A stretch of 64,000 nt of DNA from Thiobaca trueperi (GCF_004342175.1 NZ_SMAO01000008.1:124001-188000), one strand, 5' to 3'. Counted from the stretch's first letter, positions 20,440 to 30,298 are shown. Notes: generated by a model not told the origin, from the letters alone. Translations and numbers: made by a program.

Positions 20440-22338
20440 ATGCTCATGCTTCGTCCTCTCTGGCTCCTTGCTCTCCTGCCGCTGGCGCTTCTGCTGTGGG
20501 CGCTATGGCGTCGCTCGCGGTCTGATGCCTCGATCTGGAACAGGCTCGTCGATCCGCATCTGCTGCCGCATCTGCTGGTGGGCGAGACCGGCTCGCCGCG
20601 CCGCTGGCCGTTGATTCTGCTGGGTGTCGGTTGGCTGCTGCTGGTTCTGGCGCTGGCCGGGCCGGTCTGGGAACGGTTGCCGCAGCCGGTGTTTGCAACG
20701 ACCAGTCAGCGCGTGATTCTGCTTGATCTTTCCCCCAGTCTGAATGCCGCCGATTTGAAACCCTCCCGTCTGGCGCGAGCGCGTTTCGAGATCCTGGATC
20801 TGCTGCGCGTATCGACCGAAGGACAGGTGGCTCTGCTGGCCTTCAGCCCCGAGCCCTTCGTGGTTTCGCCGTTGACTGGCGATGCGAAAACCATCGCCGA
20901 TCAGGTTCCGCAATTGACGACGGACCTGATTCCGGTCCCCGGCCCGCGTCGCACCGATCTGGCGCTCAGATTCGCCGGCGATCTGCTGGAGCGGGCGGGT
21001 GCACGGAACGGCGAGCTGATTCTGGTCACTGATGATGCGGGTAATCTGGCCGGCGCGCTGGAGATGGCGCGTGCGCTTCAGTCCGCCGGGCATCGGCTGT
21101 CGGTGCTGGCGGTCGGTACCGCGAAGGGTGCGCCGGTGCCAGCGGCAGGTGGCGGTTTCGTCCAGGATGCCACTGGCGCGATCCAGATCGCGCGGCTCGA
21201 CCCCGAGCCGCTGCGCGAGCTGGCGCGGGCGGGTGGCGGGCGTTATCTGGAGGCCGAAATCGGCGATGGCGATACCCGGATTCTGACGGCGGGCGGCGCA
21301 TTGGGCGAGCGGATCGACCAGACCGAACTGGTTGCGGATCAATGGCGCGAGGAAGGCCCATGGCTGCTGCTGATCCTGCTGCCGCTGGCGGCGCTGGCCT
21401 TCCGGCGCGGCTGGCTGGTGCCGGTGGTGGCGCTGATTCTGGTTCTGCCGCCGACGCCGGGTCAGGCCGTCGGCTGGTCCGATCTCTGGCAGCGACCCGA
21501 CCAGCAGGCCGCGCGCGACTTTGCCGCTGGCGACACTCAGGCCGCTGCCGAGCGTTTCCAGGATCCGGCCTGGCAGGCGGCGGCGCGTTATCGGTCGGGC
21601 GATTTTCAGGGTGCGCTGGATGCGCTGTCCGGCTTGCAGGGAGCGGAGACGGATTACAATCGTGGCAATGCGCTGGCGCGTCTCGGGCGGCTCGACGAGG
21701 CGGTCAAGGCGTATGAACAGGCGTTGCAGCAGGATCCGAATCAGGCCGATGCGCGTCATAATCTGGATCTGGTGCGAAAAACGCTGGAGCAGAAGAGGCC
21801 GCCCGAGTCACAGCCGGACCCATCGCAACAGGACGACCCGCAGAAGCAAGGGGAGGGCACGGATCAGTCGCAAAAGGATCAGGAACCGGGCGAGCAGGAC
21901 AGTCAGGATGGCGCCGACGATCAGGCTGACGGGCAGGGTCAAGGCCAGTCGTCATCGTCCGAGACCCAGGCCAAAGCGGATCAAAATGACCAGGCATCTG
22001 AACCGGATACCGGGACGGCGGATCAGCAGCCGGCCCCGTCAGACCATGACGGATCATCACCCGACGCCAGCGATTTCGGTCGGGATGCGCTCAAGCCGGA
22101 GCAGACGCCTGACGCACCGCTGGATGCGTCGGGTACAGCCGCAGCCAGTCAAAACGATCAGCCATCGGATGACCAGCCGGATCGACCCGGTGTCGCTCAG
22201 TCATCCCTGACGCCCCAGGAGCGTGAACAGCAGGAGGCGATGGAGGCCCAGTTGCGGCGGGTGCCTGACGATCCGGCCGGACTGCTGCGTCAGCGTTTTC
22301 TGTTACAACATCTGCGTCGAGAGGGACGGTTGCCGTGA
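20440..22338 (+). CDS. BatB/BatC-like protein: von Willebrand A domain plus TPR
   Basis: 632 residues. Two N-terminal membrane segments (about 5-22, 58-76), a vWA domain with a MIDAS start LLDLSPS (Asp96, Ser98, Ser100) and LILVTDDAG, two further membrane segments around residues 305-345, then TPR motifs (DYNRGNALARLGRLDEAVKAYEQALQQDPN...HNLDLV) and a long Gln/Asp/Ser-rich tail. The layout corresponds to a fusion of BatB (vWA) and BatC (TPR) of the Bacteroides aerotolerance operon, found in many proteobacteria beside batD. No moxR, DUF58 or batA is present upstream, which is unusual. Probably a periplasm-facing metal-dependent assembly factor. Confidence 0.85.
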   Translation: MLMLRPLWLLALLPLALLLWALWRRSRSDASIWNRLVDPHLLPHLLVGETGSPRRWPLILLGVGWLLLVLALAGPVWERLPQPVFATTSQRVILLDLSPSLNAADLKPSRLARARFEILDLLRVSTEGQVALLAFSPEPFVVSPLTGDAKTIADQVPQLTTDLIPVPGPRRTDLALRFAGDLLERAGARNGELILVTDDAGNLAGALEMARALQSAGHRLSVLAVGTAKGAPVPAAGGGFVQDATGAIQIARLDPEPLRELARAGGGRYLEAEIGDGDTRILTAGGALGERIDQTELVADQWREEGPWLLLILLPLAALAFRRGWLVPVVALILVLPPTPGQAVGWSDLWQRPDQQAARDFAAGDTQAAAERFQDPAWQAAARYRSGDFQGALDALSGLQGAETDYNRGNALARLGRLDEAVKAYEQALQQDPNQADARHNLDLVRKTLEQKRPPESQPDPSQQDDPQKQGEGTDQSQKDQEPGEQDSQDGADDQADGQGQGQSSSSETQAKADQNDQASEPDTGTADQQPAPSDHDGSSPDASDFGRDALKPEQTPDAPLDASGTAAASQNDQPSDDQPDRPGVAQSSLTPQEREQQEAMEAQLRRVPDDPAGLLRQRFLLQHLRREGRLP

Positions 22339-24122
22339 TGCCGAAGATTTCCATCCTGAGCCGGGCGCTGCTGCTCTGGCTGCTGCTCGCCAGTGGCTTG
22401 GCATGGGCCGCCGCGCCTCAGGTCCAACTGGATCGCAACCGGGTAAGCGCGGGCGAGACCCTGACCCTGCGTCTGACTGCCGATGGCTCGACCACCGGCG
22501 AGCCGGATTTCACCCCGCTGGAACAGGATTTCGACATCCTCAGCCGGGGCCAGAGCAAGGTGACGAGCATCGTCAATGGGGTCATCTCCAACACCCGTCA
22601 ATGGACACTGCAACTGGCGCCCAAACGGATGGGGCGTCTGATGATCCCGGTCATTTCGCTGGGCGCGGAGCAGAGTCAGGCGACTGCGGTTGAAGTCGTC
22701 GCAGACGCTGATCGCGACCCGGCTGACGATCCCCGGCCAGTGTTCATGGAGGCCGAAGTCGAACATCAGAATCCTTATGTCCAGCAGTCTTTCGGCTATC
22801 GGGTGAAGCTCTATTTTCGCCAGCAACCGCAACAGGCCGCGCTGTCCGACCCGCAGGTCGAAGGCGCAACCGTCCAGCGTGTCGGCGAGGATCATGGCCA
22901 CGAGCAGGTCATCAATGGCCAGACCTATATCGTGATCGAGCGATCTTATCTGGTGACGCCTCAGCGCAGCGGGCCGCTGACCATTCAGAGCCCGCGTCTG
23001 GATGCCGTGATGCCCGAGCCGCGCGCGAGCAGTCAGCGCGACCCCTTTGCAGATCTGGACGAGGCGTTTGGCGGGAGCCTCTTTCAGGGCATGCCGGGCA
23101 TGGGCAGTCCGGGGCGGCGCCTGGTCGAACGGGCGTCGGATCTGACCCTCCAGATCCGCCCCCGGCCGGATGATGGATCGACCTCCCCCTGGCTGCCGGC
23201 GACCTCGGTGCAGCTCTCGGATGAGTGGACGCCGACCCCACCGGTCTTCAAGGTGGGCGAGCCCCTGACCCGCACCCTGACCATCACCGCGCAGGGCGCG
23301 ACAGCGGCGCAGTTGCCGGATCTGGATCAGGGGATGCTGGATGGCGTCCAGGTCTATCCCGATCAGCCCCACGCCGAGGATCTGTCGGGCGTCGCGGCGC
23401 CGACCGCCATCAAGAGTTTCAAGATGGCGCTGGTGCCGACCCGCGCCGGCCCCCTGACCCTCCCCGAGATCCGGCTTGACTGGTGGGATACGATTGACGA
23501 TGCGCCACGGGTCGCGATCATTCCGGCGCGCGTGGTGGAGGTTGCGCCCGCGCCGGCTGGAACCGCTCCACCGCCGGTTGCGAGCACCGGGCCGGCGGTC
23601 ACTGCCGCGCCCGAAGCCGCCGCACCCGCTGCACCCAAACCGCCCATGGCGGGACAGCCGGATGCCGGCTGGTGGCCCTGGCTGACGCTGCTGCTGGGGC
23701 TGGTCTGGCTGGCGACTCTGGGGTGGTGGCTGCGTGAACGCCGCGCCCGTCAGGCAACGCCCGGCGCGATCACCGTGAAGCCGGAGGAAGCGGACGAGTC
23801 GCTGCGCGCCGCCCGCCGTCAGATCGAGCGGGCCTGTCAGGCCGGCGATGCCCGCGCCGCCCGCACCGCACTGATTCGCTGGGGTCAGATCCGCTGGCCT
23901 GCGCAGTCGCCGTCGGGGCTTGGCGAACTGGCGGGCCGTCTGGGCGGGGAGGGGATTGATGCGACTCTGAGCACGCTGGATCGCGCCATCTATGCCCCGT
24001 CGAGCGAGGTTTGGGATGGCGCAGCGGCCTGGACAGGTCTCGCGCCTTATCTGGATCGGGCGACAGCGGGCGGCTCGCGACAGACCGCCGATCCCCTGCC
24101 CGAACTCTATCCACCCGCCTGA
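22338..24122 (+). CDS. BatD family protein
   Basis: 594 residues from the ATG that overlaps the BatB stop by one base (TGATG); a GTG 3 nt upstream is the alternative. Signal peptide to about residue 25 (LASGLAWAAA), BatD domain beginning VQLDRNRVSAGETLTLRL and continuing with DFDILSRGQSKV, VIERSYLVTPQRSGPLTI, a low-complexity Ala/Pro linker near residue 400, and a transmembrane helix (WWPWLTLLLGLVWLATLGWW) before a cytoplasmic tail. Works with the upstream vWA/TPR protein in the cell envelope. Its 3' end overlaps the convergent folK by 16 nt. Confidence 0.88.
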   Translation: MPKISILSRALLLWLLLASGLAWAAAPQVQLDRNRVSAGETLTLRLTADGSTTGEPDFTPLEQDFDILSRGQSKVTSIVNGVISNTRQWTLQLAPKRMGRLMIPVISLGAEQSQATAVEVVADADRDPADDPRPVFMEAEVEHQNPYVQQSFGYRVKLYFRQQPQQAALSDPQVEGATVQRVGEDHGHEQVINGQTYIVIERSYLVTPQRSGPLTIQSPRLDAVMPEPRASSQRDPFADLDEAFGGSLFQGMPGMGSPGRRLVERASDLTLQIRPRPDDGSTSPWLPATSVQLSDEWTPTPPVFKVGEPLTRTLTITAQGATAAQLPDLDQGMLDGVQVYPDQPHAEDLSGVAAPTAIKSFKMALVPTRAGPLTLPEIRLDWWDTIDDAPRVAIIPARVVEVAPAPAGTAPPPVASTGPAVTAAPEAAAPAAPKPPMAGQPDAGWWPWLTLLLGLVWLATLGWWLRERRARQATPGAITVKPEEADESLRAARRQIERACQAGDARAARTALIRWGQIRWPAQSPSGLGELAGRLGGEGIDATLSTLDRAIYAPSSEVWDGAAAWTGLAPYLDRATAGGSRQTADPLPELYPPA

Positions 24123-24613
24123 GCCGGCAGACGCTCGATGATCTGACGGTAGCGGATTTCGCCCGTCAGTGCGCCGACCGCAAGGCCGCGCTCGGGATGC
24201 ACGACAGTCGGCGCGATATCGATCAGCGGTATCAGCATGAAGTCCCGCAACAGCAGGCCCGGATGCGGGATGCGCAGACCCGCTTCATCCAGAATGCGAT
24301 CACCGAAGAGCAGGATGTCCAGATCGATGGTCCGCGGACCATTTTGCAGCGTGCGTACCCGTTCCAGATCCTGCTCGATGGACTGAGTCTCGCGCAGCAG
24401 ATCGCGCGGCGACAGGCGCGTGGTCAGCCCGACGACCAGATTCACAAAATCCGGTTGCGCCTCGATCCCCCAGGGGCGGGTGCGATACCAGGGGGATTCG
24501 ACGGACAGCCAGGTGTCGGGGATGGTGCGCAGCCGCTCCAGACAAAGCGTGACGTGGTGCAAAGGATCGAGATTCGAACCGATGGCAAGAAAGGTCTGCG
24601 TATTTTTACTCAT
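24107..24613 (-). CDS. folK: 2-amino-4-hydroxy-6-hydroxymethyldihydropteridine pyrophosphokinase
   Basis: 168 residues, normal length. Transfers pyrophosphate from ATP to 6-hydroxymethyl-dihydropterin in folate synthesis. Motifs: FLAIGSNLDP at the N-terminus, SPWYRTRPWG, DFVNLVVGL, and the signature GPRTIDLDILLFGD followed by IPHPGLLLRDFMLIPL. It is isolated from other fol genes except folE2 at 10.5 kb. It ends inside the 3' end of batD on the opposite strand (16 nt), so the two transcripts overlap. Confidence 0.95.
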   Translation of the reverse strand: MSKNTQTFLAIGSNLDPLHHVTLCLERLRTIPDTWLSVESPWYRTRPWGIEAQPDFVNLVVGLTTRLSPRDLLRETQSIEQDLERVRTLQNGPRTIDLDILLFGDRILDEAGLRIPHPGLLLRDFMLIPLIDIAPTVVHPERGLAVGALTGEIRYRQIIERLPAQAGG

Positions 24614-24672
24614 AGCGCCATGATACCTTGGCCTTCGGAACAGGGTAGGTCGTGTTTGAGGACATTGTGGTC

Positions 24673-25293
24673 ATGACAGACAGACAGAGCGTTTTTCTGG
24701 TGGATGACGATCAGGGGATGCGGGATTCGCTGACACTGATTCTGGAACTGGCGGGTTATCGCGTCAGAAGCTTTGCCTCCGCCAGCGATTTTCTGGACGC
24801 CCTGGCCCCGGAGGAGCAGGGCTGTCTGCTGCTGGATCAGCACATGCCTGAAATGAGCGGTCTCGATTTGCAGAGCCTGCTTTTGGAGCGCGGCTGTCTC
24901 CTGCCGATCATTTTTCTGTCCGCCTTTGGCGATGTGCCGACCACGGTGCGGGCGATCCAGGGTGGGGCAATCGACTTTCTGGAGAAGCCAGCCAGCACTG
25001 AAGTCCTGCTTCAGCGCGTGGCCGCCGCGCTGGAAGAGAATGACAGGCGCTGCGCGGAAGCTGCATCGGCAAACGAGATCCTCGACCGCTTCCGCCAGTT
25101 GACCCCGCGCGAGCATGCCGTCTTGAAACTGACCACTCAGGGGCTGACCAACAAGGATGTGGCGCGTGAACTCGGGATCAGCCCCCGCACGGTCGAGAAT
25201 CACCGCGCCCGCATGATGGAAAAGATGGGCGCTGCCAATCTTGCCGAGTTATGCCGTCTGGCAGCGGTCTGCCAGCCGGACGCCGCACCATGA
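24673..25293 (+). CDS. orphan FixJ/NarL-type response regulator
   Basis: 206 residues from the ATG at 24673 (a GTG at 24652 is possible). Receiver domain with acidic pocket VDDD (11-13), phosphoacceptor Asp55 (LLLDQHMPEMSG), SAFGD and the conserved lysine in FLEKPAS. The linker leads to a LuxR-type helix-turn-helix: LTPREHAVLKLTTQGLTNKD, VARELGISPRTVENHRARMM. The FixJ subclass usually pairs with a PAS histidine kinase, but none is adjacent: neighbours are folK and a chemoreceptor. The target genes cannot be named. Confidence 0.9.
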   Translation: MTDRQSVFLVDDDQGMRDSLTLILELAGYRVRSFASASDFLDALAPEEQGCLLLDQHMPEMSGLDLQSLLLERGCLLPIIFLSAFGDVPTTVRAIQGGAIDFLEKPASTEVLLQRVAAALEENDRRCAEAASANEILDRFRQLTPREHAVLKLTTQGLTNKDVARELGISPRTVENHRARMMEKMGAANLAELCRLAAVCQPDAAP

Positions 25294-25307
25294 GATGGGC
25301 CATCATA

Positions 25308-25499
25308 TTAAACCGCGCTTGGTGCAATATGTGATGCCTTTGGGTTGGATCGACCCTGGCGGCATCGACGACCGTGTGAGCTGGCGCGGTTTAAGATATT
25401 AAAAAATATAAAATTTAAACCGCGTCCCCACCAATGGCCGTGGATGCGCCAAACGTCGAACTCACTCGAAACTCAGCTCTCGCTCTGGACGCGGTTTAA
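25308..25499. repeat. composite TTAAACCGCG repeat, locus C (type 1, linker, type 2)
   Basis: Type 1 unit 25308-25394 (87 nt), 20-nt AT-rich linker GATATTAAAAAATATAAAAT, type 2 unit 25415-25499 (85 nt). The ends are TTAAACCGCG/CGCGGTTTAA in both. The type 2 core shares GTGGATGCGCCAAAC and CGAACTCACTCGAAACTCAG with loci A and F. The right end supplies the TAA stop (25498-25496) of the minus-strand chemoreceptor. Confidence 0.92.
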
Positions 25500-27223
25500 G
25501 CGCGATAGCCGATCCGAAATCCGCCCCAGTGGCGCCCATTGACATAGACGGGTGCGGAGATGTCGTGAAGAATCTCGCCCGTGTCGCGTCGATAGGTCTG
25601 GATCAGAAAGGGCAGCTCATGCGCGCCGCATTGTTTGCCCACCGGATCGTCGAAGCGGCGCTTGGTCCGGTTGTGCAGCATGTCGCGTGCCTCATCGCCG
25701 GTCAGCGGCTGTGAAAAACGCTTGTTGTGGGTGGGAACATAGCCGGTGCGGTCACAGCCGATGGCATAGGTGATTTCGGCATTGCGCTCCAGAATCGGTT
25801 CCTGGACGCGCGGGAACAGGCGGTCGGTCATGGCATCGAAATCGGTGGAGAATTTGGGTGGTTTGGTATCGGGGATGGGCCGGTAGGTCGGCTCGAACAG
25901 CGCCTCCTCGCTCACCTGTCTGGTGGAGATGGCGTGTTCCAGGATCTTCCTCAGCTCGTCGGCAGCCTGCTGCACGATTGCCGGCATGCGGTTATGGACC
26001 GCCATCGCCTGGTTGCCTGTCTTACCAAGACGAAAGACCTTGCTGATCTCATGCAGATTGGCGGCCAGACTTTCGAGCCCCTGCGCCTCCTGGAGCGTCT
26101 CAGCGGCGCCAGCGGTGTTGCGTTCGATCATGGTCATGATCTCTTGCACATGCTCCAGCACCCGGTCGGCCTCGCGGCTTTGCTGGGCGATGGCGGTGGC
26201 GATTTCCTCAATGCGCGCCATGTTCTGTTCCGCGCCCTGGTTGATGCGATCAAGCGAACCGGCCGCCTGTCGGGCCAGATTCGCGCCGGCATGGGCCTGA
26301 TCGCTGCCGGCGCGGATCGCCACGATGGCTGCGCGGGTTTCGTTCTGGATGGCGGCGATCATGGAGCTGATCTCGCTGGTGGCGGAGGCCGTGCGTTCGG
26401 CGAGCTTTCTCACCTCGTCGGCGACCACGGCGAAGCCGCGTCCCTGCTCACCCGCCCGTGCCGCCTCAATGGCGGCATTGAGCGCCAGCAGATTGGTCTG
26501 CTCGGCAATCTCGCGGATCACGCTGACGATGCCGCCGATCGCCTGCGAGCGATCTCCCAGCGCGGCGATGACCTGGGCCGACTGTTCGACCGATTCGGCA
26601 ATGCGGTCGATTTCAGTTGAGGCCGCCGACACCGCCTGCGTTCCTTCATGTGAAAGGTCTCGGGCGTCCTGGGCATTGTCAGCCGTTTTTGTCGCATGAT
26701 CGGCCACGGCATTGACGCCAGACGTCATCTGCTCAATCACCTGCACCAGGCTCAACGAAGCCTGTCGCTGATCACTCGATCCATCCGCCACATTGCGCGC
26801 ATGGTCGGCCAGCACATCGGCGGCGTCCGCCACCCGCTGTGCATCGAAGATGACCTTGCCGATGATCCCCTGAAAACTCTCGATGAGCGTATTGAAGCGA
26901 TCGGCACAGACACCGACCGGACCAGCCGTGACCGGCGCGCGGCGCGAGAGATCGCCGTCCAGGTGCATGGCGTGCAGGGTGGCTCCCAGCTCGACCAGAT
27001 GACGGCCGACCAGACGTTGCAGGATGAGCGCAGACACCACTGCGACCGCCACGCCGAGCAGTGCATTGCCGGTCAGAATCGGCAGCGACAGCTCGCCCGT
27101 CAGTGCCGCAACCGCCACGCTGCCGAAACCAGCCAGGGCGCCGATCATGGCGCCAATCAACCAGAAAATCATAGTCATCACCCGTGCTTCGCGGTTTTGC
27201 GCGTTATTGTCGTGATTCGCCAA
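25496..27223 (-). CDS. methyl-accepting chemotaxis protein with C-terminal sensor domain
   Basis: 575 residues. Two closely spaced membrane helices at the N-terminus (about 16-40 and 50-70) with almost no periplasmic loop, a HAMP-like region ([17 protein letters not shown]), the MCP signalling hairpin tip [41 protein letters not shown], then a sensor domain at the C-terminus (about 440-575) with [40 protein letters not shown] and [11 protein letters not shown]. That domain is PAS/Cache-like and here must lie in the cytoplasm, so the receptor likely senses an internal signal. The stop codon is formed by the flanking repeat. Confidence 0.9.
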   Translation of the reverse strand: MANHDNNAQNREARVMTMIFWLIGAMIGALAGFGSVAVAALTGELSLPILTGNALLGVAVAVVSALILQRLVGRHLVELGATLHAMHLDGDLSRRAPVTAGPVGVCADRFNTLIESFQGIIGKVIFDAQRVADAADVLADHARNVADGSSDQRQASLSLVQVIEQMTSGVNAVADHATKTADNAQDARDLSHEGTQAVSAASTEIDRIAESVEQSAQVIAALGDRSQAIGGIVSVIREIAEQTNLLALNAAIEAARAGEQGRGFAVVADEVRKLAERTASATSEISSMIAAIQNETRAAIVAIRAGSDQAHAGANLARQAAGSLDRINQGAEQNMARIEEIATAIAQQSREADRVLEHVQEIMTMIERNTAGAAETLQEAQGLESLAANLHEISKVFRLGKTGNQAMAVHNRMPAIVQQAADELRKILEHAISTRQVSEEALFEPTYRPIPDTKPPKFSTDFDAMTDRLFPRVQEPILERNAEITYAIGCDRTGYVPTHNKRFSQPLTGDEARDMLHNRTKRRFDDPVGKQCGAHELPFLIQTYRRDTGEILHDISAPVYVNGRHWGGFRIGYRA

Positions 27224-27317
27224 TGCTGTTTGTCATCGGCGATCCCCCCTCATCATAGCGCCCCGCATTTTATCGGGATTGCCTGTCATCACGCCGCTGC
27301 TTTTTTCTGGTGTGCGG

Positions 27318-27511
27318 TTAAACCGCGTCAGCGCGATATGCGTCATTTTCAGTTTGTGTCTGATTCTGGGCAGATCACCGACCTCAGTGGGGACGCGGTT
27401 TAAAATTTCATATTATTGAATTGCTTAAACCGCGCCAGTGCCAACAGTGGTCGATTCTGACAAGGCTGACCCAATCCCCAAACATCGCATACCGCACCGG
27501 GCGCGGTTTAG
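27318..27511. repeat. composite TTAAACCGCG repeat, locus D, inverted (type 3, linker, type 1)
   Basis: Type 3 unit 27318-27403 (86 nt), 21-nt linker, type 1 unit 27425-27511. The reverse complement reads type 1, linker GCAATTCAATAATATGAAAT, type 3, which is the order and nearly the linker sequence of locus E. The rest of the 453-nt gap between the chemoreceptor and the ammonium transporter holds only presumed promoter sequence; I found no sigma-54 site upstream of the transporter. Confidence 0.9.
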
Positions 27512-27676
27512 TCACATTTCAGTGCGTCATTCTGACCTCCGGGCACCTCAATGGTGCATCGCTCATCCGGGACGCGGATGGCTTCTGGCAGACACTGGCG
27601 TCGCTTGCCGCCTTGTCTGCGGGTTGGCGCGATCCATGCTTGGCGCCTCCGTCCATAACGATCAACGAGATGACAG

Positions 27677-28882
27677 ATGGAATCATTGCAGGCAGGTACA
27701 GACGTTTTATTCATCCTGATCGGCGCCGTCATGGTGCTGGCCATGCATGCCGGTTTCGCCTTTCTGGAGGTGGGCACGGTGCGGGCCAAGAATCAGGTCA
27801 ACGCACTGGCGAAGATCATGAGCGATTTCGCCATCTCCACCATCGCGTACTTTTTCGTCGGCTACAGCCTGGCCTACGGGATCGATTTCTTCAGCGGGGC
27901 CGAGGCGCTCCAGGAGAAGAACGGCTACTCACTGGTCAAGTTCTTCTTTCTGCTGACCTTTGCGGCAGCCATTCCGGCCATCGTCTCCGGCGGCATCGCC
28001 GAGCGTGCGCGCTTTTATCCGCAACTCCTGGCGTCATTCCTGATTGTGGGTCTGCTTTACCCACTGTTTGAGGGCATGACCTGGAACGGCAATTTCGGGA
28101 TGCAGGGCTTGATCGAGAGCACCTTCGGTGCGCCTTTCCATGACTTCGCCGGCTCCGTGGTGGTGCATGCGGTCGGGGGCTGGATCGCGCTGGCGGCGGT
28201 GCTGCTGCTCGGTCCTCGGGCGGGTCGGTATCGCAAGGATGGCGGCATGACTGCGCATCCGCCGTCATCGATCCCCTTTCTCTCGCTGGGCGCCTGGACC
28301 CTGACGGTTGGCTGGTTCGGTTTCAATGTGATGTCGGCTCAGACCGTTGAGGCGGTGAGCGGTCTGGTGGCGGTCAATTCGCTGATGGCGATGGTTGGCG
28401 GCATCCTCGCCGCGCTGGTCGTGGGTAAAAACGACCCCGGCTTTCTGCACAACGGCCCGCTGGCCGGTCTGGTGGCGGTCTGCGCGGGTTCGGATCTCAT
28501 GCACCCGCTTGGTGCGCTCATCACGGGCGGCATCGCCGGCGCGCTCTTCGTCTATGCCTTCACCCTGACCCAGAACAAATGGAAGATCGATGACGTGCTC
28601 GGTGTCTGGCCATTGCACGGACTCTGCGGTCTCTGGGGCGGTCTCGCCGCCGGGATCTTCGGGCTGAAGGCACTGGGCGGCATGGGCGGCGTCACCCTTA
28701 CCGCTCAGTTGGCCGGAACCCTGGTCGGGGTACTGGTGGCCTTCGCTGGCGGCTTCGCCGTCTACGGACTCATCAAGCTGACCATCGGCATCCGTCTGAC
28801 TGAAGAGGCCGAATATCTCGGCGCCGATCTCAGTATCCACAAGATCACGGCGCAGCCTGACTACAATCGCGGCGAGGTTTGA
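27677..28882 (+). CDS. amt: ammonium transporter (Amt family)
   Basis: 401 residues, about 11 membrane segments, no cleavable signal peptide. Amt signatures: MHAGFAFLEVGTVRAKNQVN, FAAAIPAIVSGGIAERARF, DFAGSVVVHAVGGWIAL (first pore histidine), GWFGFNVMSAQT, and DDVLGVWPLHGLCGLWGG (second pore histidine). Conducts ammonia across the inner membrane. It is not linked to glnK here, although Amt proteins are normally gated by it. Begins with ATG after ATCAACGAGATGAC. Flanked on both sides by composite repeats (loci D and E). Confidence 0.95.
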   Translation: MESLQAGTDVLFILIGAVMVLAMHAGFAFLEVGTVRAKNQVNALAKIMSDFAISTIAYFFVGYSLAYGIDFFSGAEALQEKNGYSLVKFFFLLTFAAAIPAIVSGGIAERARFYPQLLASFLIVGLLYPLFEGMTWNGNFGMQGLIESTFGAPFHDFAGSVVVHAVGGWIALAAVLLLGPRAGRYRKDGGMTAHPPSSIPFLSLGAWTLTVGWFGFNVMSAQTVEAVSGLVAVNSLMAMVGGILAALVVGKNDPGFLHNGPLAGLVAVCAGSDLMHPLGALITGGIAGALFVYAFTLTQNKWKIDDVLGVWPLHGLCGLWGGLAAGIFGLKALGGMGGVTLTAQLAGTLVGVLVAFAGGFAVYGLIKLTIGIRLTEEAEYLGADLSIHKITAQPDYNRGEV

Positions 28883-28894
28883 GTTCAGACAGGA

Positions 28895-29080
28895 TTAAAC
28901 CGCGCCCAGTGCGATATGCGATGTTTGGGGATTGAACCGGCCTTGGCAGAACTGACGACGGTTGGAGCTGGCGCGGTTTAAGATATTCAATAATATGAAA
29001 TTTTAAACTGCGTCTCCACTGAGGTCGGTGACATCCCCAGGGCTAAACACAAAATGAAAATGACGCATGTCGCTGATCCT
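28895..29080. repeat. composite TTAAACCGCG repeat, locus E (type 1, linker, type 3)
   Basis: Type 1 unit 28895-28981 (87 nt), 21-nt linker, then a type 3 unit from 29003 (TTAAACTGCG) that shares CCACTGAGGTCGGTGA and ACACAAAATGAAAATGACGC with locus D but lacks its right end. A fragment AGACAGGATT of the other repeat family directly precedes the left end (28887-28896). Confidence 0.85.
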
Positions 29081-29107
29081 GTCAAAAAATGCTGGTGCCT
29101 GAGCGTA

Positions 29108-30298
29108 TCAGGCTGTCAGGACGCACAGCGGCACCCGCATTTCGGCTGGATGCAGTCCGCCGTGAACCCCGATCTGGACATGGGGCTCTTCGCTGGGCAG
29201 ATGGTCGCGGATGACACGATGATCGCGCGGAAGCAGACAGTAATCGCCGATGCGGTCCAGAAAGCGCGGATGCGGCGTGCCGGTCCCGAACAGACCTGAT
29301 TCCATCAGCTGCCGGCTCGGCAACAGATCGACCTGATCGCCGAGCACCTGAGCGCAGTAGTTCTCGAATCGGCTGGCGCGATCGGCGCGGACGTAGCAGA
29401 AAGCGGCGCGCGGCTCCCCGCAGAGCGGCAACAGCAGACAGTCTGCCAGTTCGGGGTGATCGGACAGATCGATGCTGTCTGTCGGCGTGGTATCGATCTG
29501 GCCGTGATCGGCGGTGACGATCAGCCGGGTCTCGCTGCCGGCGGCGGCGGTCAGAAAGTCGGTGATCGCCGCTTCGATCTGGGCCAGATGCGCCACGGCG
29601 GCAGCGCTTTCCATGCCCTGCTGGTGACCGATGCTGTCCAGTTGCGGCCAGTAGAGATAAAGATATTGGGGTTCTGTCCGATGTCGCCGGCCCCAGCGAT
29701 GCGTGCTGGAGCGCAGTGCGCGCAGGGTCTGGCGAAACAGATCCTGAAGACCATCGAAGGCGAGGATCTCGGCGCGTCCGCGATGGGCCAGATTGAAGTC
29801 CGAGCGGGCGATGAAATGGGGCGAAACGATGACGCCCCGCGTGGCGATGCGATCGAAAACCGATGTGTGGCCAAAGAGCGCGACGGGATCGATGCCAGCG
29901 CGGCGATAGGAGACACCGCCATATCTCGGGACGCCGGGAAGCACGGTCATCACGCAGCCCAGCTCGCGGAAATAGGTATGCCAGCCGGTCAGCCCGTGCT
30001 GAAGCGGGGCGTCGCCGGTGAGATACGTGGGGATGGCCGCCGCCGTCGTGGAAGGAAAGACCGAGGTGATGTCCCCGCGTCGCGCACGATTGAGGATGCC
30101 ATCGGGCGAATGTCGCGCCAGCCAGTCGGCACCCAGTCCATCGATCACCAGCAGGATGAGGTTGGTCGTCTGTGCCAGCTCTGCGACCGGCAGCCGATCC
30201 AGCGCGGGATATGCAGACCGCCCGCCACGCGCCTGGATGAGACTGCTCATCAGGTTGACGATTCCGCCCCCCTGGTAATCGGGTCGGGTCAGTTCCAT
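29108..30298 (-). CDS. alkaline phosphatase superfamily / nucleotide pyrophosphatase-like protein
   Basis: 396 residues from the ATG at 30298. Metal and nucleophile motifs of type I phosphodiesterases are visible: LLVIDGLGADWL (metal Asp), SVFPSTTAAAIPTYLTGDAP (Thr nucleophile), YWPQLDSIGHQQG (metal Asp/His) and VTADHGQID (metal Asp-His). The last metal histidine is likely in VHGGLHPAEM. No signal peptide, so a cytosolic enzyme is likely. The start overlaps the stop of the WGR gene by 10 nt, indicating coupling. Substrate unknown. Confidence 0.85.
   Translation of the reverse strand: MELTRPDYQGGGIVNLMSSLIQARGGRSAYPALDRLPVAELAQTTNLILLVIDGLGADWLARHSPDGILNRARRGDITSVFPSTTAAAIPTYLTGDAPLQHGLTGWHTYFRELGCVMTVLPGVPRYGGVSYRRAGIDPVALFGHTSVFDRIATRGVIVSPHFIARSDFNLAHRGRAEILAFDGLQDLFRQTLRALRSSTHRWGRRHRTEPQYLYLYWPQLDSIGHQQGMESAAAVAHLAQIEAAITDFLTAAAGSETRLIVTADHGQIDTTPTDSIDLSDHPELADCLLLPLCGEPRAAFCYVRADRASRFENYCAQVLGDQVDLLPSRQLMESGLFGTGTPHPRFLDRIGDYCLLPRDHRVIRDHLPSEEPHVQIGVHGGLHPAEMRVPLCVLTA

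Noticed and set aside
27512-27676. Sigma-54 promoter upstream of the ammonium transporter
   Set aside because: No GG-N10-GC pair with a proper TGGCAC/TTGC context was found, although GGGCACC sequences occur.
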